DNA of 64,000 nucleotides from Mycobacterium sp. OTB74 (GCF_029892685.1 NZ_JARXVD010000004.1:186001-250000), one strand, 5' to 3'. Numbered from the stretch's first letter, positions 17,005-26,055 are shown. Program-made: numbers and translations. Notes: generated by a model not told the origin, from the sequence alone.

Positions 17005-18485
17005 CCGATCGGCCCAGTGCGCGCTCGATCGCGCTGCGGTACGCCGCCGGCCGCACGTTTGCGCAGCTAATGACTGCGGCTGAGGTCATTGCGGTCGTCG
17101 TATCGCTGTGCGCTGAAACATTCGGTGACGCCCGGCCACTGCTGAATCGCCACAATCTGATCCTGTCGATCATCGTGGTGGTGTCCGGCGCCCTGGTGAC
17201 CGCGGTCTTGGGCTACCGCAACATCATCGACACCGCACGGTGGTATTCGGACCGGCGCGTGCCCGACGAAGCCCAGCGCAAGGCCGCGATCGACATCGTC
17301 CGGCGGCAGTCCACCTTCGTGATCATGATTTGGGTGCTGAGCGGTGCCGTAATGATCGTCGCCAATCCGGAGCCCGTACCGACGCTATTGATCGTGCTGG
17401 CAACGGGTTTCGGTGCGGTGTCGACCATAAGCACCAGCTTGCTGTTCACCCAGCGCGTGTACCGCCCGTTGGTCGCCGCAGCATCACACGATTATCTGGG
17501 CCGCGCCACAGCCCCGGGCGTACTGGCGCGACTGGTAGCCATGTGGGTGGCCAACAGTGCCATGCCGTGCCTGCTCATCGCCGTGCTGGTCGGGTTCCGG
17601 CACCTGGGGTGGCTGATTCCGAAGACAGCGTCGGTGGACATCCCGGTTGTAGTGCTGGCAGTGGTCTCGGTCGGACTGGGGCTGCGGTCGCTGATCGTGG
17701 TGTCGCTGTCGATCTCCGATCCGGTCCGAGACGTCGTCGACGCGATGGCCGAAGTCGAACGCGGGAAGATCGGCCGGACGGTTCCGGTATACGAGCAATC
17801 CCAAATAGGGCGACTGCAATCAGGTTTCAACCGAATGGTGGCCGGCCTGCAGGAGCGCGAACAACTGCGCGACCTGTTCGGCCGACACGTGGGCCCCGAT
17901 GTTGCACGGCTGGCCCTATCGTCGGATTCCCCTTCGACCGGAGATGTGCGCGATGTCGCGGTGCTGTTCATCGACCTGACCGATTTCACCCGGATGGCCG
18001 GCACCCTTGCCCCGCGCGAAACCGCGGAGGTGCTCAACGCCTTCTTCGGGATCGTCGTCGCAGCCGTGGACGAACACGGTGGGCTGATCAACAAATTCCA
18101 AGGTGATGCCGCACTGGCCATTTACGGAGCTCCGCTGCGCTCAGCGTCCGCCGCCACCGATGCGCTGGCCACCGCCCGCGCCCTACGCATTGCCCTACAG
18201 CAGCTGCCGGTCGTGGACTTCGGCATCGGGGTATCCGCAGGCAGCGTGTTCGCCGGGAACATCGGTGCCGAGAATCGGTACGAGTACACCGTGATCGGTG
18301 ATCCGGTGAACGAGGCGGCCCGCTTGGCCGACCTGGCCAAGAAGGAGCCCGGGCGCACGTTGGCCGCTGACAGGGCAGTTGTCTTGTCCGACAGCGGTGA
18401 ACGCGCACATTGGCAGCAGTCCGGGGTGCGAATGTTGCGCGGGCGATCCAAGCTCACGAGCGCCTGGGTACCGGCGGCTGACTAA
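17001..18485 (+). CDS. Membrane adenylate cyclase (class III, HAMP-linked)
   Basis: A 494-residue cyclase resembling the M. tuberculosis Rv1318c-Rv1320c/Rv3645 type: about six N-terminal membrane segments (residues 15-245), a HAMP linker (about 250-300), and a C-terminal class III catalytic domain (about 315-480). Metal aspartates are seen in FIDLTDF and the FQGDA segment, with the substrate lysine in NKFQGD, and the adenine-selecting region YEYTVIGDPVNEAARL is intact. It should make cAMP in response to a membrane or HAMP signal. The ATG at 17001 overlaps the lutC stop; a GTG six bases upstream is less likely. Confidence 0.9.
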   Translation: MTDRPSARSIALRYAAGRTFAQLMTAAEVIAVVVSLCAETFGDARPLLNRHNLILSIIVVVSGALVTAVLGYRNIIDTARWYSDRRVPDEAQRKAAIDIVRRQSTFVIMIWVLSGAVMIVANPEPVPTLLIVLATGFGAVSTISTSLLFTQRVYRPLVAAASHDYLGRATAPGVLARLVAMWVANSAMPCLLIAVLVGFRHLGWLIPKTASVDIPVVVLAVVSVGLGLRSLIVVSLSISDPVRDVVDAMAEVERGKIGRTVPVYEQSQIGRLQSGFNRMVAGLQEREQLRDLFGRHVGPDVARLALSSDSPSTGDVRDVAVLFIDLTDFTRMAGTLAPRETAEVLNAFFGIVVAAVDEHGGLINKFQGDAALAIYGAPLRSASAATDALATARALRIALQQLPVVDFGIGVSAGSVFAGNIGAENRYEYTVIGDPVNEAARLADLAKKEPGRTLAADRAVVLSDSGERAHWQQSGVRMLRGRSKLTSAWVPAAD

Positions 18486-18516
18486 GGCTGCGGGCACTCG
18501 GCCACAATGATGTGTC

Positions 18517-19647
18517 GTGACCGCTGTCAAACCGTTCCGCATCGCCGTGCCCGACGACGTCCTCACAGACCTGCGTCGCAGGCTGACCAACACCCGCTGG
18601 CCCGAAGCCGAATGCGTACAGGACTGGAGCCAGGGCATCCCGCTGAGTTACACCCGCGCCATCGCCGAATACTGGGCCGACGGCTACGACTGGCGGGCGC
18701 GGGAGGCCGCGCTCAACCGATTCGATCAATACGTCACCGAAATCGATGGATTGGACATCCATTTCATCCATCAGCGCTCGCCGCACCCCGGCGCGTTCCC
18801 GCTGATCGTCACTCACGGCTGGCCGGGGTCGATCGCTGAATTCCAGAAGGTAATCGAGCCGCTGACCGATCCTGTCGCCTACGGCGGCCGCGCCGAAGAC
18901 GCCTTCCATGTGGTGTGTCCGTCGTTGCCGGGCTACGGATTCTCCGGCAAGCCGTCGGCCACCGGCTGGAACGTCGGACGCATCGCCCGGGCGTGGGACA
19001 CGCTCATGGTGCGGCTGGGCTATGACCGGTACGGCGCCCAGGGCGGAGACTGGGGCGCGGCGGTCACCACCGAGATCGGCCGGCATGTGGGGCATTGCAT
19101 CGGGATTCACACCAACATGCCGGTGGCCCGTCCCCCTGCCGGGCAAACCGAGTTCGGCGACGAAGAGCAACAGGCGCTGGCAGCCATGGCCTACTACCGC
19201 AAGCAGGATTCGGGATACGCCAAGCAACAGGCCACCCGGCCACAGACCCTCGGCTACGGATTGGTCGATTCACCAGTGGCGCAACTGGCCTGGATCGTGG
19301 AGAAGTTCTGGTCCTGGACCGACTGCGACGGCGATCCACTGAACGTGCTGAGCCACGACGAGTTGTTGGATAACGTGATGATCTACTGGGTCACCGCCAG
19401 CGGCGCCTCGTCTGTCCGGTTGTACTGGGAAAGCATGGCGGCATTCGGTTCTGGTACTCGGGTGGAGCTGCCGACTGGGGTGGCATCGTTCCCGAAGGAG
19501 ATCGGCCGGGCGCCGCGATCCTGGTGTGAGCCGATGTACAACATCACCCGTTGGACGACCATGCCGCGGGGCGGACACTTCGCCGCATTCGAGCAACCGC
19601 AGCTGCTGGTCGACGATGTGCGGGCGTTCTTCGCTACGGTGCGCTGA
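18517..19647 (+). CDS. Epoxide hydrolase (microsomal type, alpha/beta hydrolase)
   Basis: A 376-residue enzyme hydrolysing epoxides to diols. It has the N-terminal epoxide-hydrolase extension (residues about 5-110), the HGWPGS oxyanion motif near residue 99, the nucleophile aspartate in GGDWGA near 173, and the catalytic histidine in GGHFAAFEQP near 352. Length and motif order match the EPHX1-like family. It starts with GTG, 31 bases after the cyclase. It overlaps the convergent permease gene by 14 bases at the 3' end. Confidence 0.9.
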   Translation: MTAVKPFRIAVPDDVLTDLRRRLTNTRWPEAECVQDWSQGIPLSYTRAIAEYWADGYDWRAREAALNRFDQYVTEIDGLDIHFIHQRSPHPGAFPLIVTHGWPGSIAEFQKVIEPLTDPVAYGGRAEDAFHVVCPSLPGYGFSGKPSATGWNVGRIARAWDTLMVRLGYDRYGAQGGDWGAAVTTEIGRHVGHCIGIHTNMPVARPPAGQTEFGDEEQQALAAMAYYRKQDSGYAKQQATRPQTLGYGLVDSPVAQLAWIVEKFWSWTDCDGDPLNVLSHDELLDNVMIYWVTASGASSVRLYWESMAAFGSGTRVELPTGVASFPKEIGRAPRSWCEPMYNITRWTTMPRGGHFAAFEQPQLLVDDVRAFFATVR

Positions 19648-21034
19648 GCGCAGGTGACTTACGCCGACGGTATCCCCCGTAGATGACCAGAGCCACAACG
19701 AAGTTCACAAAGTAGGCAATATCGGCGCCGTGCCAGGCCACGGCGACCGGGCCCTGCAACAGCGTGGTGTTCATGAACGGGATCGCAGCACCGTAGGCCA
19801 CCACGAACGCGACCAACGCGGCGATCGCGTCGGCCCGCGGGGTCACCTCCTGGGCCGGGTCCACCGCTGCGCGTCCGCTGCTGCGGCGACGCCAGTCCAC
19901 GATGACGATCGCGGCGAACGCCGGAATCCAATAACTGATCAGCAGCAGCACATTCTGGAATCGGGTGGCGGTGTCGCCGGTGTGCAGCCACAGGATCAGC
20001 CCGAACGCCAAACCTGTCACCAACAGCGAGGACAGCGGCCGCCGCACCCGAATGCCCAGGGTTTGCAGCGCCAGCGATCCGCTGTAGTCGTTCATCACCC
20101 CCGACCCCACCGAGGCCAGGGCGATGACGGCCAGTGCAAGGGCGCCGAGCGCTCCCCCGCCCATCACCGACCGCACACCCACTGCGGTCTGATCAGTGAT
20201 CACCGTGCCGGCGGCAATGCCGATGGTCTCGACGAACACGTACGCCAGCGCAAGTCCGGCGAAGCTGAATCCAAATACCCGCCGCGGCGAGGAGGTGGCC
20301 GGCAGGTAGCGGCTGAAGTCCGCGGCATAGCTGGCCCACGACACGGCCAGGCTCAGCGCGATGGTCACCGCAAGCATGAAGGCCCCTGCCAGATCCGCGC
20401 CGTGCACGCTGGCCGGCGTCATTACCTGATGTCCCGCAACGAGTTTGACGGCGAACACGACGAATGTCGTGAACAAGATCACGGTGAGCACGGCCTGCAG
20501 CCGATGAATCAGTTCATAGCCGATGAAACCGACCGCCCCCTGCACACCGAGCACGATCAGCACCGCCACCCAGAACGGGACACCGAGCAACACCGAGAGC
20601 GCCTCACCACCGAACAGGCCGACCAGGGCGTCCCATGCCACCGACGAGAGCCATTGCAGCGCAGCGGGAATCGCCACCGCGGACCCGAAAGCCATCCGGG
20701 CGCCGGGTAATTGCGCGGTCCCGGTGCGCGGACCCAACGTGGACAGATACCCCACCACCAGGGAACCCAGGACGGTACCCAGAACCATGGCAGCAATCGA
20801 GAGCCAGAAGCCCAGGCCGAGGGTGGCGATGAGCGCTCCGGTAAAGACACAGGTCATGTTGATCTGCGGGGCGAACCACACGGTGAACAGTCGACGCGGG
20901 GTGCCGTAGCGCTGGTCTGCCGAGACCGGGGCGATGCCATGGGTTTCCACCGACATGTCACCGGCACCACTGGGGGTGCGGCCAGTGAACGGTGCAGCGG
21001 TGAGCGCGTCCTGAACGGCAGCCGGTCGGGTCAT
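19634..21034 (-). CDS. NCS1-type purine/cytosine permease
   Basis: A 466-residue membrane transporter with about 12 hydrophobic segments. The N-terminal WFAPQINMTCVFTGAL segment and the helix with ASYAADFSRYLP match the nucleobase:cation symporter-1 (CodB-like) family, which takes up cytosine, purines, hydantoins or related compounds. The substrate cannot be told. It is cotranscribed, probably as second gene, with the EamA exporter whose stop lies 12 bases upstream of its start. Confidence 0.88.
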   Translation of the reverse strand: MTRPAAVQDALTAAPFTGRTPSGAGDMSVETHGIAPVSADQRYGTPRRLFTVWFAPQINMTCVFTGALIATLGLGFWLSIAAMVLGTVLGSLVVGYLSTLGPRTGTAQLPGARMAFGSAVAIPAALQWLSSVAWDALVGLFGGEALSVLLGVPFWVAVLIVLGVQGAVGFIGYELIHRLQAVLTVILFTTFVVFAVKLVAGHQVMTPASVHGADLAGAFMLAVTIALSLAVSWASYAADFSRYLPATSSPRRVFGFSFAGLALAYVFVETIGIAAGTVITDQTAVGVRSVMGGGALGALALAVIALASVGSGVMNDYSGSLALQTLGIRVRRPLSSLLVTGLAFGLILWLHTGDTATRFQNVLLLISYWIPAFAAIVIVDWRRRSSGRAAVDPAQEVTPRADAIAALVAFVVAYGAAIPFMNTTLLQGPVAVAWHGADIAYFVNFVVALVIYGGYRRRKSPALSAP

Positions 21035-21046
21035 GCTGCTATTCGA

Positions 21047-21928
21047 TCACGCCGCAGGATAGGGCTCGACAGGCTCGCTGTGAGTGCGGGCCCCCGTACG
21101 GGCCGCCCCGACTCCGGCCGCCACCACCAGAGCGATGCCGACGACGGCACTGGGCCGGGGTACCTGATGCAGGATGATCATCCCCATCAGCATGGCCAGC
21201 GCCGGCTCCAGGCTCATCAGGGTGCCGAACGCCGCGGTGGTCAACCGGCGTAAAGCCAGCATTTCCAGGGCGAAAGGCAGTACGGGCAGCAGCAACGCCA
21301 GGCCGAATCCGGCCAGCAGCAACCGCGGCGAGAGGTGATCGAATACCGGCGACCGGTCGATGAGGGTGACGTAGCCGGTGACAATCAGTCCGGCAACAGG
21401 CATCGACACCGCCAGACCGCTGATGCCGGCGACCTCATCGCCGACCCGCTGGGTCAGCAGAATGTAGGCAGCTAGACACCCCGCGGAGGCCACTGCGCAC
21501 AACACTCCGGTCAGATTGACATCGCCCGCCCACGGCTCGGTCAGCAACACCACCCCGGTGGCAGCCATCGCCGGCAACACGAGGCGTCCGCGCCCCTTGA
21601 CCACCGTGACAGCCAGCGGGCCGAGGAATTCCAGCGCGCTGGCGGTACCCAGCGGAATACGGGCGACGGCCATCATGAAGAGCAGGGTGAATCCGGCGGT
21701 CACCATCCCGAGCAGGACACACGCGCCGAACGCCGAGCGCGTGAACGACGACGGCTTGGGGCGAACGAACAGCAGCATGAGGCTGCCGGCCCACGCCAGG
21801 CGCAACCACGCCACCCCTTCCGGGCCGATGCCGTCCATCAGTTCGACCGCCAGCGCGGCGCCGAGCTGCACCGACGACATGGACGCGATCGTCATGAACG
21901 CGCCATTGCGGGCGGAGGCTGTGGTCAC
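21047..21928 (-). CDS. EamA/DMT-family exporter (RhtA-like)
   Basis: A 293-residue protein with ten hydrophobic segments in two EamA repeats. Motifs such as LEFLGPLAVTV in the first repeat and TAAFGTLMSLEPALAMLMG in the second are typical of RhtA-like amino-acid or metabolite exporters. It starts with GTG at 21928 and sits 12 bases before the NCS1 permease gene on the same strand. The substrate is unknown. Confidence 0.88.
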   Translation of the reverse strand: MTTASARNGAFMTIASMSSVQLGAALAVELMDGIGPEGVAWLRLAWAGSLMLLFVRPKPSSFTRSAFGACVLLGMVTAGFTLLFMMAVARIPLGTASALEFLGPLAVTVVKGRGRLVLPAMAATGVVLLTEPWAGDVNLTGVLCAVASAGCLAAYILLTQRVGDEVAGISGLAVSMPVAGLIVTGYVTLIDRSPVFDHLSPRLLLAGFGLALLLPVLPFALEMLALRRLTTAAFGTLMSLEPALAMLMGMIILHQVPRPSAVVGIALVVAAGVGAARTGARTHSEPVEPYPAA

Positions 21929-22032
21929 CCAGGCATTGAACGACAGCCCGAATGTTCATGTCCACGTGAGAATCGCGGATATACCGTTCATAAATTCTGA
22001 ATGATGATGTGATGGCAGGCTTTGCTGGATGG

Positions 22033-22071
22033 TTGTAGCATTCTGTTACAGAGTGTTACAGGTTGCTACAA
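22033..22071. promoter_or_regulatory. Repeat-rich operator of the toxin-antitoxin operon
   Basis: Three ten-base-spaced units end at 22050, 22060 and 22070: TGTTACA, TGTTACA and TGCTACA. The last unit with the next base, TGCTACAA (22064-22071), is the exact inverted repeat of TTGTAGCA (22033-22040). Same-face spacing and position right before the antitoxin ribosome binding site suit autoregulation by an antitoxin oligomer. Confidence 0.65.
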
Positions 22072-22082
22072 GGAGGCATGCG

Positions 22083-22472
22083 ATGACCGAGGTTGCGGAT
22101 CGCGTCACCCGGGTTGCCGCCGATTTGATGGAATCGGCGGCGGCTGAAGGTGTCCGGCAGAGCCGATCGGCCAAACAGCAGCTCGACCACTGGGCCAGGG
22201 TAGGACGAGCGGTGTCCAGTCAGCACACCGCATCCCGGCATCGGGTCGAGGCCGCCTTGGCCGGCGAGCTCGATCTGGCGAGCCTGAGCACCGAAGAAGG
22301 TGTGGTGTTCAACGCCGAGATCTCCGCTGCGATCGACGAGCACCTGGCGCAGACCAATTTCACTGAAATGCTTGCCGCGCAAGGTATTACGACGGTGGCA
22401 CTGAACGACGCCGGGGAGCTGGTCGAGTACCGACCGAACGGCACCTCCGTGGTGGTGGATGCCGGTCACTAG
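22083..22472 (+). CDS. ParD-like antitoxin
   Basis: A 129-residue protein of the ParD-like antitoxin family found beside zeta-type kinases. The N-terminal part (residues 1-60, with LMESAAAEGVRQSRSAKQQLDHWARVGRA) is a likely DNA-binding and dimerisation region; the C-terminal half probably contacts the toxin. The frame opens at 22029, but the ATG at 22083 has a perfect AGGAGG at 22071-22076. The toxin gene begins nine bases after its stop. A repeat-rich operator precedes it. Confidence 0.8.
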   Translation: MTEVADRVTRVAADLMESAAAEGVRQSRSAKQQLDHWARVGRAVSSQHTASRHRVEAALAGELDLASLSTEEGVVFNAEISAAIDEHLAQTNFTEMLAAQGITTVALNDAGELVEYRPNGTSVVVDAGH

Positions 22473-22481
22473 CGCGGCGCG

Positions 22482-23099
22482 GTGAAACGTCTCGACCTTG
22501 TCGTCGGATCGAACGGAGCAGGCAAGTCGACCTTCGTCGCGGCGATTCTGGCGCCCCTGCTTCCGAGCTGCGTATTCGTCAACGCTGACGAGATTGCCAA
22601 ACAGCGCTGGCCCGAAAACCCCGAACTGCATTCGTACGACGCTGCGCAGGTCGCCGCCGGCACCCGCGCAGCGTTGATCGAGCAGGGGCGATCATTTATC
22701 GCCGAGACCGTGTTCTCGCATCCGTCGAAGTTGGATCTCATCGAGTCGGCTCATCACGCCGGCTACACCGTGGTGCTGCACGTCGTGCTGATCCCCGAAG
22801 ACCTGGCAGTGGCGCGTGTGGGTTACCGGGTCCGCGCCGGCGGGCACAGCGTTCCCGAACCCAAGATCCGTGAGCGCTACCGGCGGCTGTGGGACTTGGT
22901 CGCAGCGGCCGCCACTCGGTCGGATATCGCCACGGTGTACGACAATTCGCGCGCGCAGGGACCACGTGTGGTGGCACAACTCAACGGCGGTGTCAGTGTG
23001 GGCACGCCGTCGTGGCCGTCATGGACACCCGAACCGCTGCAGACCCGTTGGCCTGGCGCCGAGCCCCAGTCGCCGAGGCGCGAGCGCCGCTCGACCTAG
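22482..23099 (+). CDS. Zeta-toxin-like P-loop kinase
   Basis: A 205-residue P-loop protein of the zeta-toxin/COG4185 type. Walker A is GSNGAGKST (residues 9-17), followed by FVNADEIA and the FIAETVFSHPSK segment typical of the family. Zeta toxins phosphorylate UDP-N-acetylglucosamine and so block cell-wall synthesis; whether this branch does so is not established. It is paired with the upstream ParD-like antitoxin. The start is GTG at 22482. The last 25 residues are Pro/Arg-rich and off-family. Confidence 0.8.
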   Translation: MKRLDLVVGSNGAGKSTFVAAILAPLLPSCVFVNADEIAKQRWPENPELHSYDAAQVAAGTRAALIEQGRSFIAETVFSHPSKLDLIESAHHAGYTVVLHVVLIPEDLAVARVGYRVRAGGHSVPEPKIRERYRRLWDLVAAAATRSDIATVYDNSRAQGPRVVAQLNGGVSVGTPSWPSWTPEPLQTRWPGAEPQSPRRERRST

Positions 23100-23299
23100 C
23101 TACCGTGTTTGCCACTGGCGTGAGAACCACTGGCAGCGGCGTGCTTGGCGGGCTTGCCGCTGTCGCTGCCGGTCTTGCCGCTGGCGTGCCGGCCACTGGA
23201 ACTGGAGCTGCTGCCGGAGTTGGAACTGGAGTTGCTCGACTCGTTAGCACTTGTGGTGCTCGATGACTTGTCTGCGGTCTTCTTGCTGTCCTGATCCAA
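23096..23299 (-). CDS. Ser/Gly/His-rich low-complexity protein, possibly 5'-truncated
   Basis: A 67-residue frame that is almost half serine, with lysine, glycine and histidine at the end. It is not random: from ADKSSSTT onward it follows the C-terminal half of the Ser/Thr-rich protein at 59115-59564 (shared spaced motif SG-R--GK-G-DSG-PA-H and a His/Gly-rich tail). The only start is a TTG without a Shine-Dalgarno, and the open frame upstream lacks an ATG. It may therefore be a remnant of a duplicated gene. It overlaps the zeta gene tail to tail by four bases. Function unknown. Confidence 0.45.
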   Translation of the reverse strand: MDQDSKKTADKSSSTTSANESSNSSSNSGSSSSSSGRHASGKTGSDSGKPAKHAAASGSHASGKHGS

Positions 23300-23408
23300 C
23301 GAACCGGTGCTGTTGGCCCCCCTTCGAGCCGAGGCTAGGATTTTGCCGACGCCCCGTACAAGCTCTACGCCCCAATAGTCCTAATCGACGTTTAGCTGAA
23401 TCAGATGC

Positions 23409-24230
23409 CTACATCTCGCGAGCGCTGCGCTCCGGGAACGGGTCGTGAGTGAAATCGATCTGAGCAGCGGGGTTGCTGACCGCGGTCACCATCCCGGAGC
23501 CGAACGGTCCGGCGCTATCGAACAGGGTCGCCGTACCCACCGCGATGCCATCGTGCGCCCAGTGCGTATCGGCCTGTGCGCCAACCCAGTCATCCTGCGG
23601 CAACCGGGCCAGAGTCATCGTGACGTCACCGTTGATGTAGCCGACCCCGGCGGTACCGAGGTTGGTCACCAAGCTGGTGCCCTCGGCCGCCATGGCCGCC
23701 CGCACGAACGGCGAATTGACCTGGGCCTCGATGACGTCGATGGACCGGTTGACATACCGCTTACGAGAGGCGTTCTGGTGCTCGGCGATGGAGCGGGTCC
23801 ACCCGACGTCATCGCTGCCGATATAGGTGGCCAGCGCGGTATCAATCACCTCAGGCGGCACAAAATCGGTGGTACTGGCCCATTCCGCACCCCGCGGCGG
23901 CTCCGAGATCCGGTACTGCACCAACGTGGCCCTGGCGACGGTGACACCGTCCTGGATCACCTCGCACTCGGAGTTGCGGACCCGTCGACCGTCGCGGACG
24001 ATGGCCACCTTCGTTATCGTCGGCACCCCACGAGCGGCCCGGAACAGGTCCACGGTCAAGCGGGACGGGAGAAATTCAGGCAGCCCGTAGGCCGACTCCA
24101 AGGCGTGCGCAGCCAGCCCGACAAGCGCCGGACCGTTCAGGTGGTCCGCACCCCAGTGGCTCTGGGCGAACCGGGTCGGTTGCACGCGTTCGGCGTCCAG
24201 GGGGATGAAATGGGCTGCACGTTCGCTCAT
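23409..24230 (-). CDS. TesB-like acyl-CoA thioesterase (double hotdog)
   Basis: A 273-residue protein resembling the TesB/4HBT_3 thioesterase-like family. Two hotdog halves are visible: an N-terminal one with HLNGPALVGLAAHALE and LTVDLFRAA, and a C-terminal one with GYINGDVTMTLARLP and GIAVGTATLFD. It should hydrolyse an acyl-CoA thioester, with unknown chain. It is divergent from a LysR-type regulator across 85 bases and is its likely target. The start ATG is at 24230. Confidence 0.82.
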   Translation of the reverse strand: MSERAAHFIPLDAERVQPTRFAQSHWGADHLNGPALVGLAAHALESAYGLPEFLPSRLTVDLFRAARGVPTITKVAIVRDGRRVRNSECEVIQDGVTVARATLVQYRISEPPRGAEWASTTDFVPPEVIDTALATYIGSDDVGWTRSIAEHQNASRKRYVNRSIDVIEAQVNSPFVRAAMAAEGTSLVTNLGTAGVGYINGDVTMTLARLPQDDWVGAQADTHWAHDGIAVGTATLFDSAGPFGSGMVTAVSNPAAQIDFTHDPFPERSAREM

Positions 24231-24315
24231 TTTCGCATCGTCGCATAATGGCTAAATATTCATAACTGCGGGCCAGTCGGCTCGAATCGGCGCCGATTTC
24301 TCGGACACTTCCGAT

Positions 24316-25230
24316 ATGGATACCCGCCGACTGCGCCTCTTGCTGGCCCTGTCGCGTCTGGGGTCCATGCGCGCCGTCGCCGAGAATCTGAACCTGACCA
24401 CGTCGACGGTGTCCCAGCAGCTCGCTGCCCTGGCCAAGGAGACCGGCGCGCAACTGATCGAACCGGAGGGCCGCCGGGTCCGCCTGACCCCGGCCGGACA
24501 GCGCCTGGCCGACCATGCCGTCACGATCCTGGCCGCAGTCGACGCGGCCCGACTCGACCTGGATTCCGGGGCCGAGCCCGTCGGCACCCTGCGCATCGGC
24601 GGGTTCGCCACGGGCATTCGAGTCTCACTGCTGCCGATCCTGGCCGACCTGACCCGTCAACATCCCGGAATTGAGGTGGCCATCAGTGAGTACGAGCCCA
24701 TCGAGGCGTTCGCCTTGTTGACCGACGACGACCTGGACCTCGCGTTGACCTATGACTACAACCTGGCCCCGGCCTCCCCCGGACCGTTGTTGGAAAGCCT
24801 TGCGCTCTGGTCGATCCCGTGGGGACTGGGCCTGCGGACCAACGAGGCCACCGGGCCGGCTGAGCTGGCTGACTACGCCGATCGGACCTGGATCGTCAAC
24901 TCGCGCAACACCGCTGACGAGGACGCGGTCCGGACTTTGGGCGCGCTGGCCGGATTCATCCCGCGTATCGCCCACCAGATAGACAGCCTGGAGTTGGTCG
25001 AGGATCTGATCGTCGCGGGCTACGGTGTCGGCCTGCTGCCGCTGGAGCGGCCCACCAACCCCGGAGTGACGGTGGTGCCGCTGGCCGGGCCGACGGTGAT
25101 CCACACGGCCTACGCCGTCACCCGCAAGGGCCGGGCCACCTGGCCGCCGCTGCGGGCGGTACTGGATCGGCTGCGACCCGCCGATGGACCGGCAGCTCTG
25201 CCGGCATGGCCCAGACCGACGGCAGGATGA
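24316..25230 (+). CDS. LysR-type transcriptional regulator
   Basis: A 304-residue LysR protein: winged helix-turn-helix at residues 1-62 (MRAVAENLNLTTSTVSQQLA) and a periplasmic-binding-like effector domain from about residue 92. It starts with ATG. It diverges from the thioesterase gene, the classical LysR arrangement, so it probably controls that gene and itself; the AT-rich interval (24240-24275) would hold the binding site. Its TGA overlaps the ATG of the following secreted hydrolase, so the two are coupled. Confidence 0.92.
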   Translation: MDTRRLRLLLALSRLGSMRAVAENLNLTTSTVSQQLAALAKETGAQLIEPEGRRVRLTPAGQRLADHAVTILAAVDAARLDLDSGAEPVGTLRIGGFATGIRVSLLPILADLTRQHPGIEVAISEYEPIEAFALLTDDDLDLALTYDYNLAPASPGPLLESLALWSIPWGLGLRTNEATGPAELADYADRTWIVNSRNTADEDAVRTLGALAGFIPRIAHQIDSLELVEDLIVAGYGVGLLPLERPTNPGVTVVPLAGPTVIHTAYAVTRKGRATWPPLRAVLDRLRPADGPAALPAWPRPTAG

Positions 25231-26045
25231 CTGGCGTGAAGTGGATTCGAGCTGTCTTGACGACCGCCCTGCTGACCCTTCCCACTCCCGCTGTCGCTCG
25301 GGCGGAATGCACCGGTGACTGCGACGCACAGCAGCGCGTCGCCACCGCCGACGCCTACCTGGCGAGCCGCCCCGGTGTGGTCGGCTACGTACTGCGGGAC
25401 CGCAAAACCGGTGCGGTGTACCGCAATTCACATGCCGGCGAGATGATCTGGACGGCATCGACCATCAAATTGGGCATCGTGGTGGACCTGTTCGCTCGAC
25501 AGGTCGCCGGCCTGGTCCGCCTGGGCGACAATGACATTGCGTTGATGAAGTCGATGCTGCACTCCTCGGACAACGACGCCGCGGACACCCTGTGGACCCG
25601 TTACGGCGGCACCGATCACACCGTGTTCAACAAGGACTTCCCCCACTTCGGCATGACCCGGGTGCAACCGCAGCCCGGATTCGGAAGCATGTTCCCCTAC
25701 TGGGGTTTTCAGAAGTCGACCACCGATGACCTGGACCACATGGTCAACTTCATGCTGACCGGCCTGCGACCCAACGAAACAGCCTGGATCATCGACCAGA
25801 TGCAGCATGTCGACGCCAACCAGCAGTGGGGCGTGTGGGGAGCTGGCCCGGATATGGCACCCGGGAACAAGGATGGCTGGTCCGACGAGCAGGGCGGCTG
25901 GGTGACCAATAGCGTCGGCTTCGCCGGGCCCAGCCAGCGCTACACCCTGGCCATCATGAACGCGCTGGGCGGAGCCGGCGGCTGCGACGAAGGTCAGGTG
26001 ACAACTTCCCGTTTAAGCCAGATCCTGTTGTCCGGCCGTAGGTAG
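25227..26045 (+). CDS. Secreted serine hydrolase, class A beta-lactamase-like fold
   Basis: A 272-residue exported protein. Residues 1-26 are a signal peptide (basic start, hydrophobic core, ARA cleavage site). The mature part carries STIK, matching the SxxK active-site motif, and SSDND, matching SxN, so it belongs to the serine beta-lactamase/D,D-peptidase superfamily; a clear KTG box is not seen. Such mycobacterial proteins are mostly uncharacterised and may act on cell wall. The ATG at 25227 overlaps the LysR stop; a GTG nine bases on is an alternative start. Confidence 0.8.
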   Translation: MTGVKWIRAVLTTALLTLPTPAVARAECTGDCDAQQRVATADAYLASRPGVVGYVLRDRKTGAVYRNSHAGEMIWTASTIKLGIVVDLFARQVAGLVRLGDNDIALMKSMLHSSDNDAADTLWTRYGGTDHTVFNKDFPHFGMTRVQPQPGFGSMFPYWGFQKSTTDDLDHMVNFMLTGLRPNETAWIIDQMQHVDANQQWGVWGAGPDMAPGNKDGWSDEQGGWVTNSVGFAGPSQRYTLAIMNALGGAGGCDEGQVTTSRLSQILLSGRR

Positions 26046-26055
26046 ATTGGGATTT

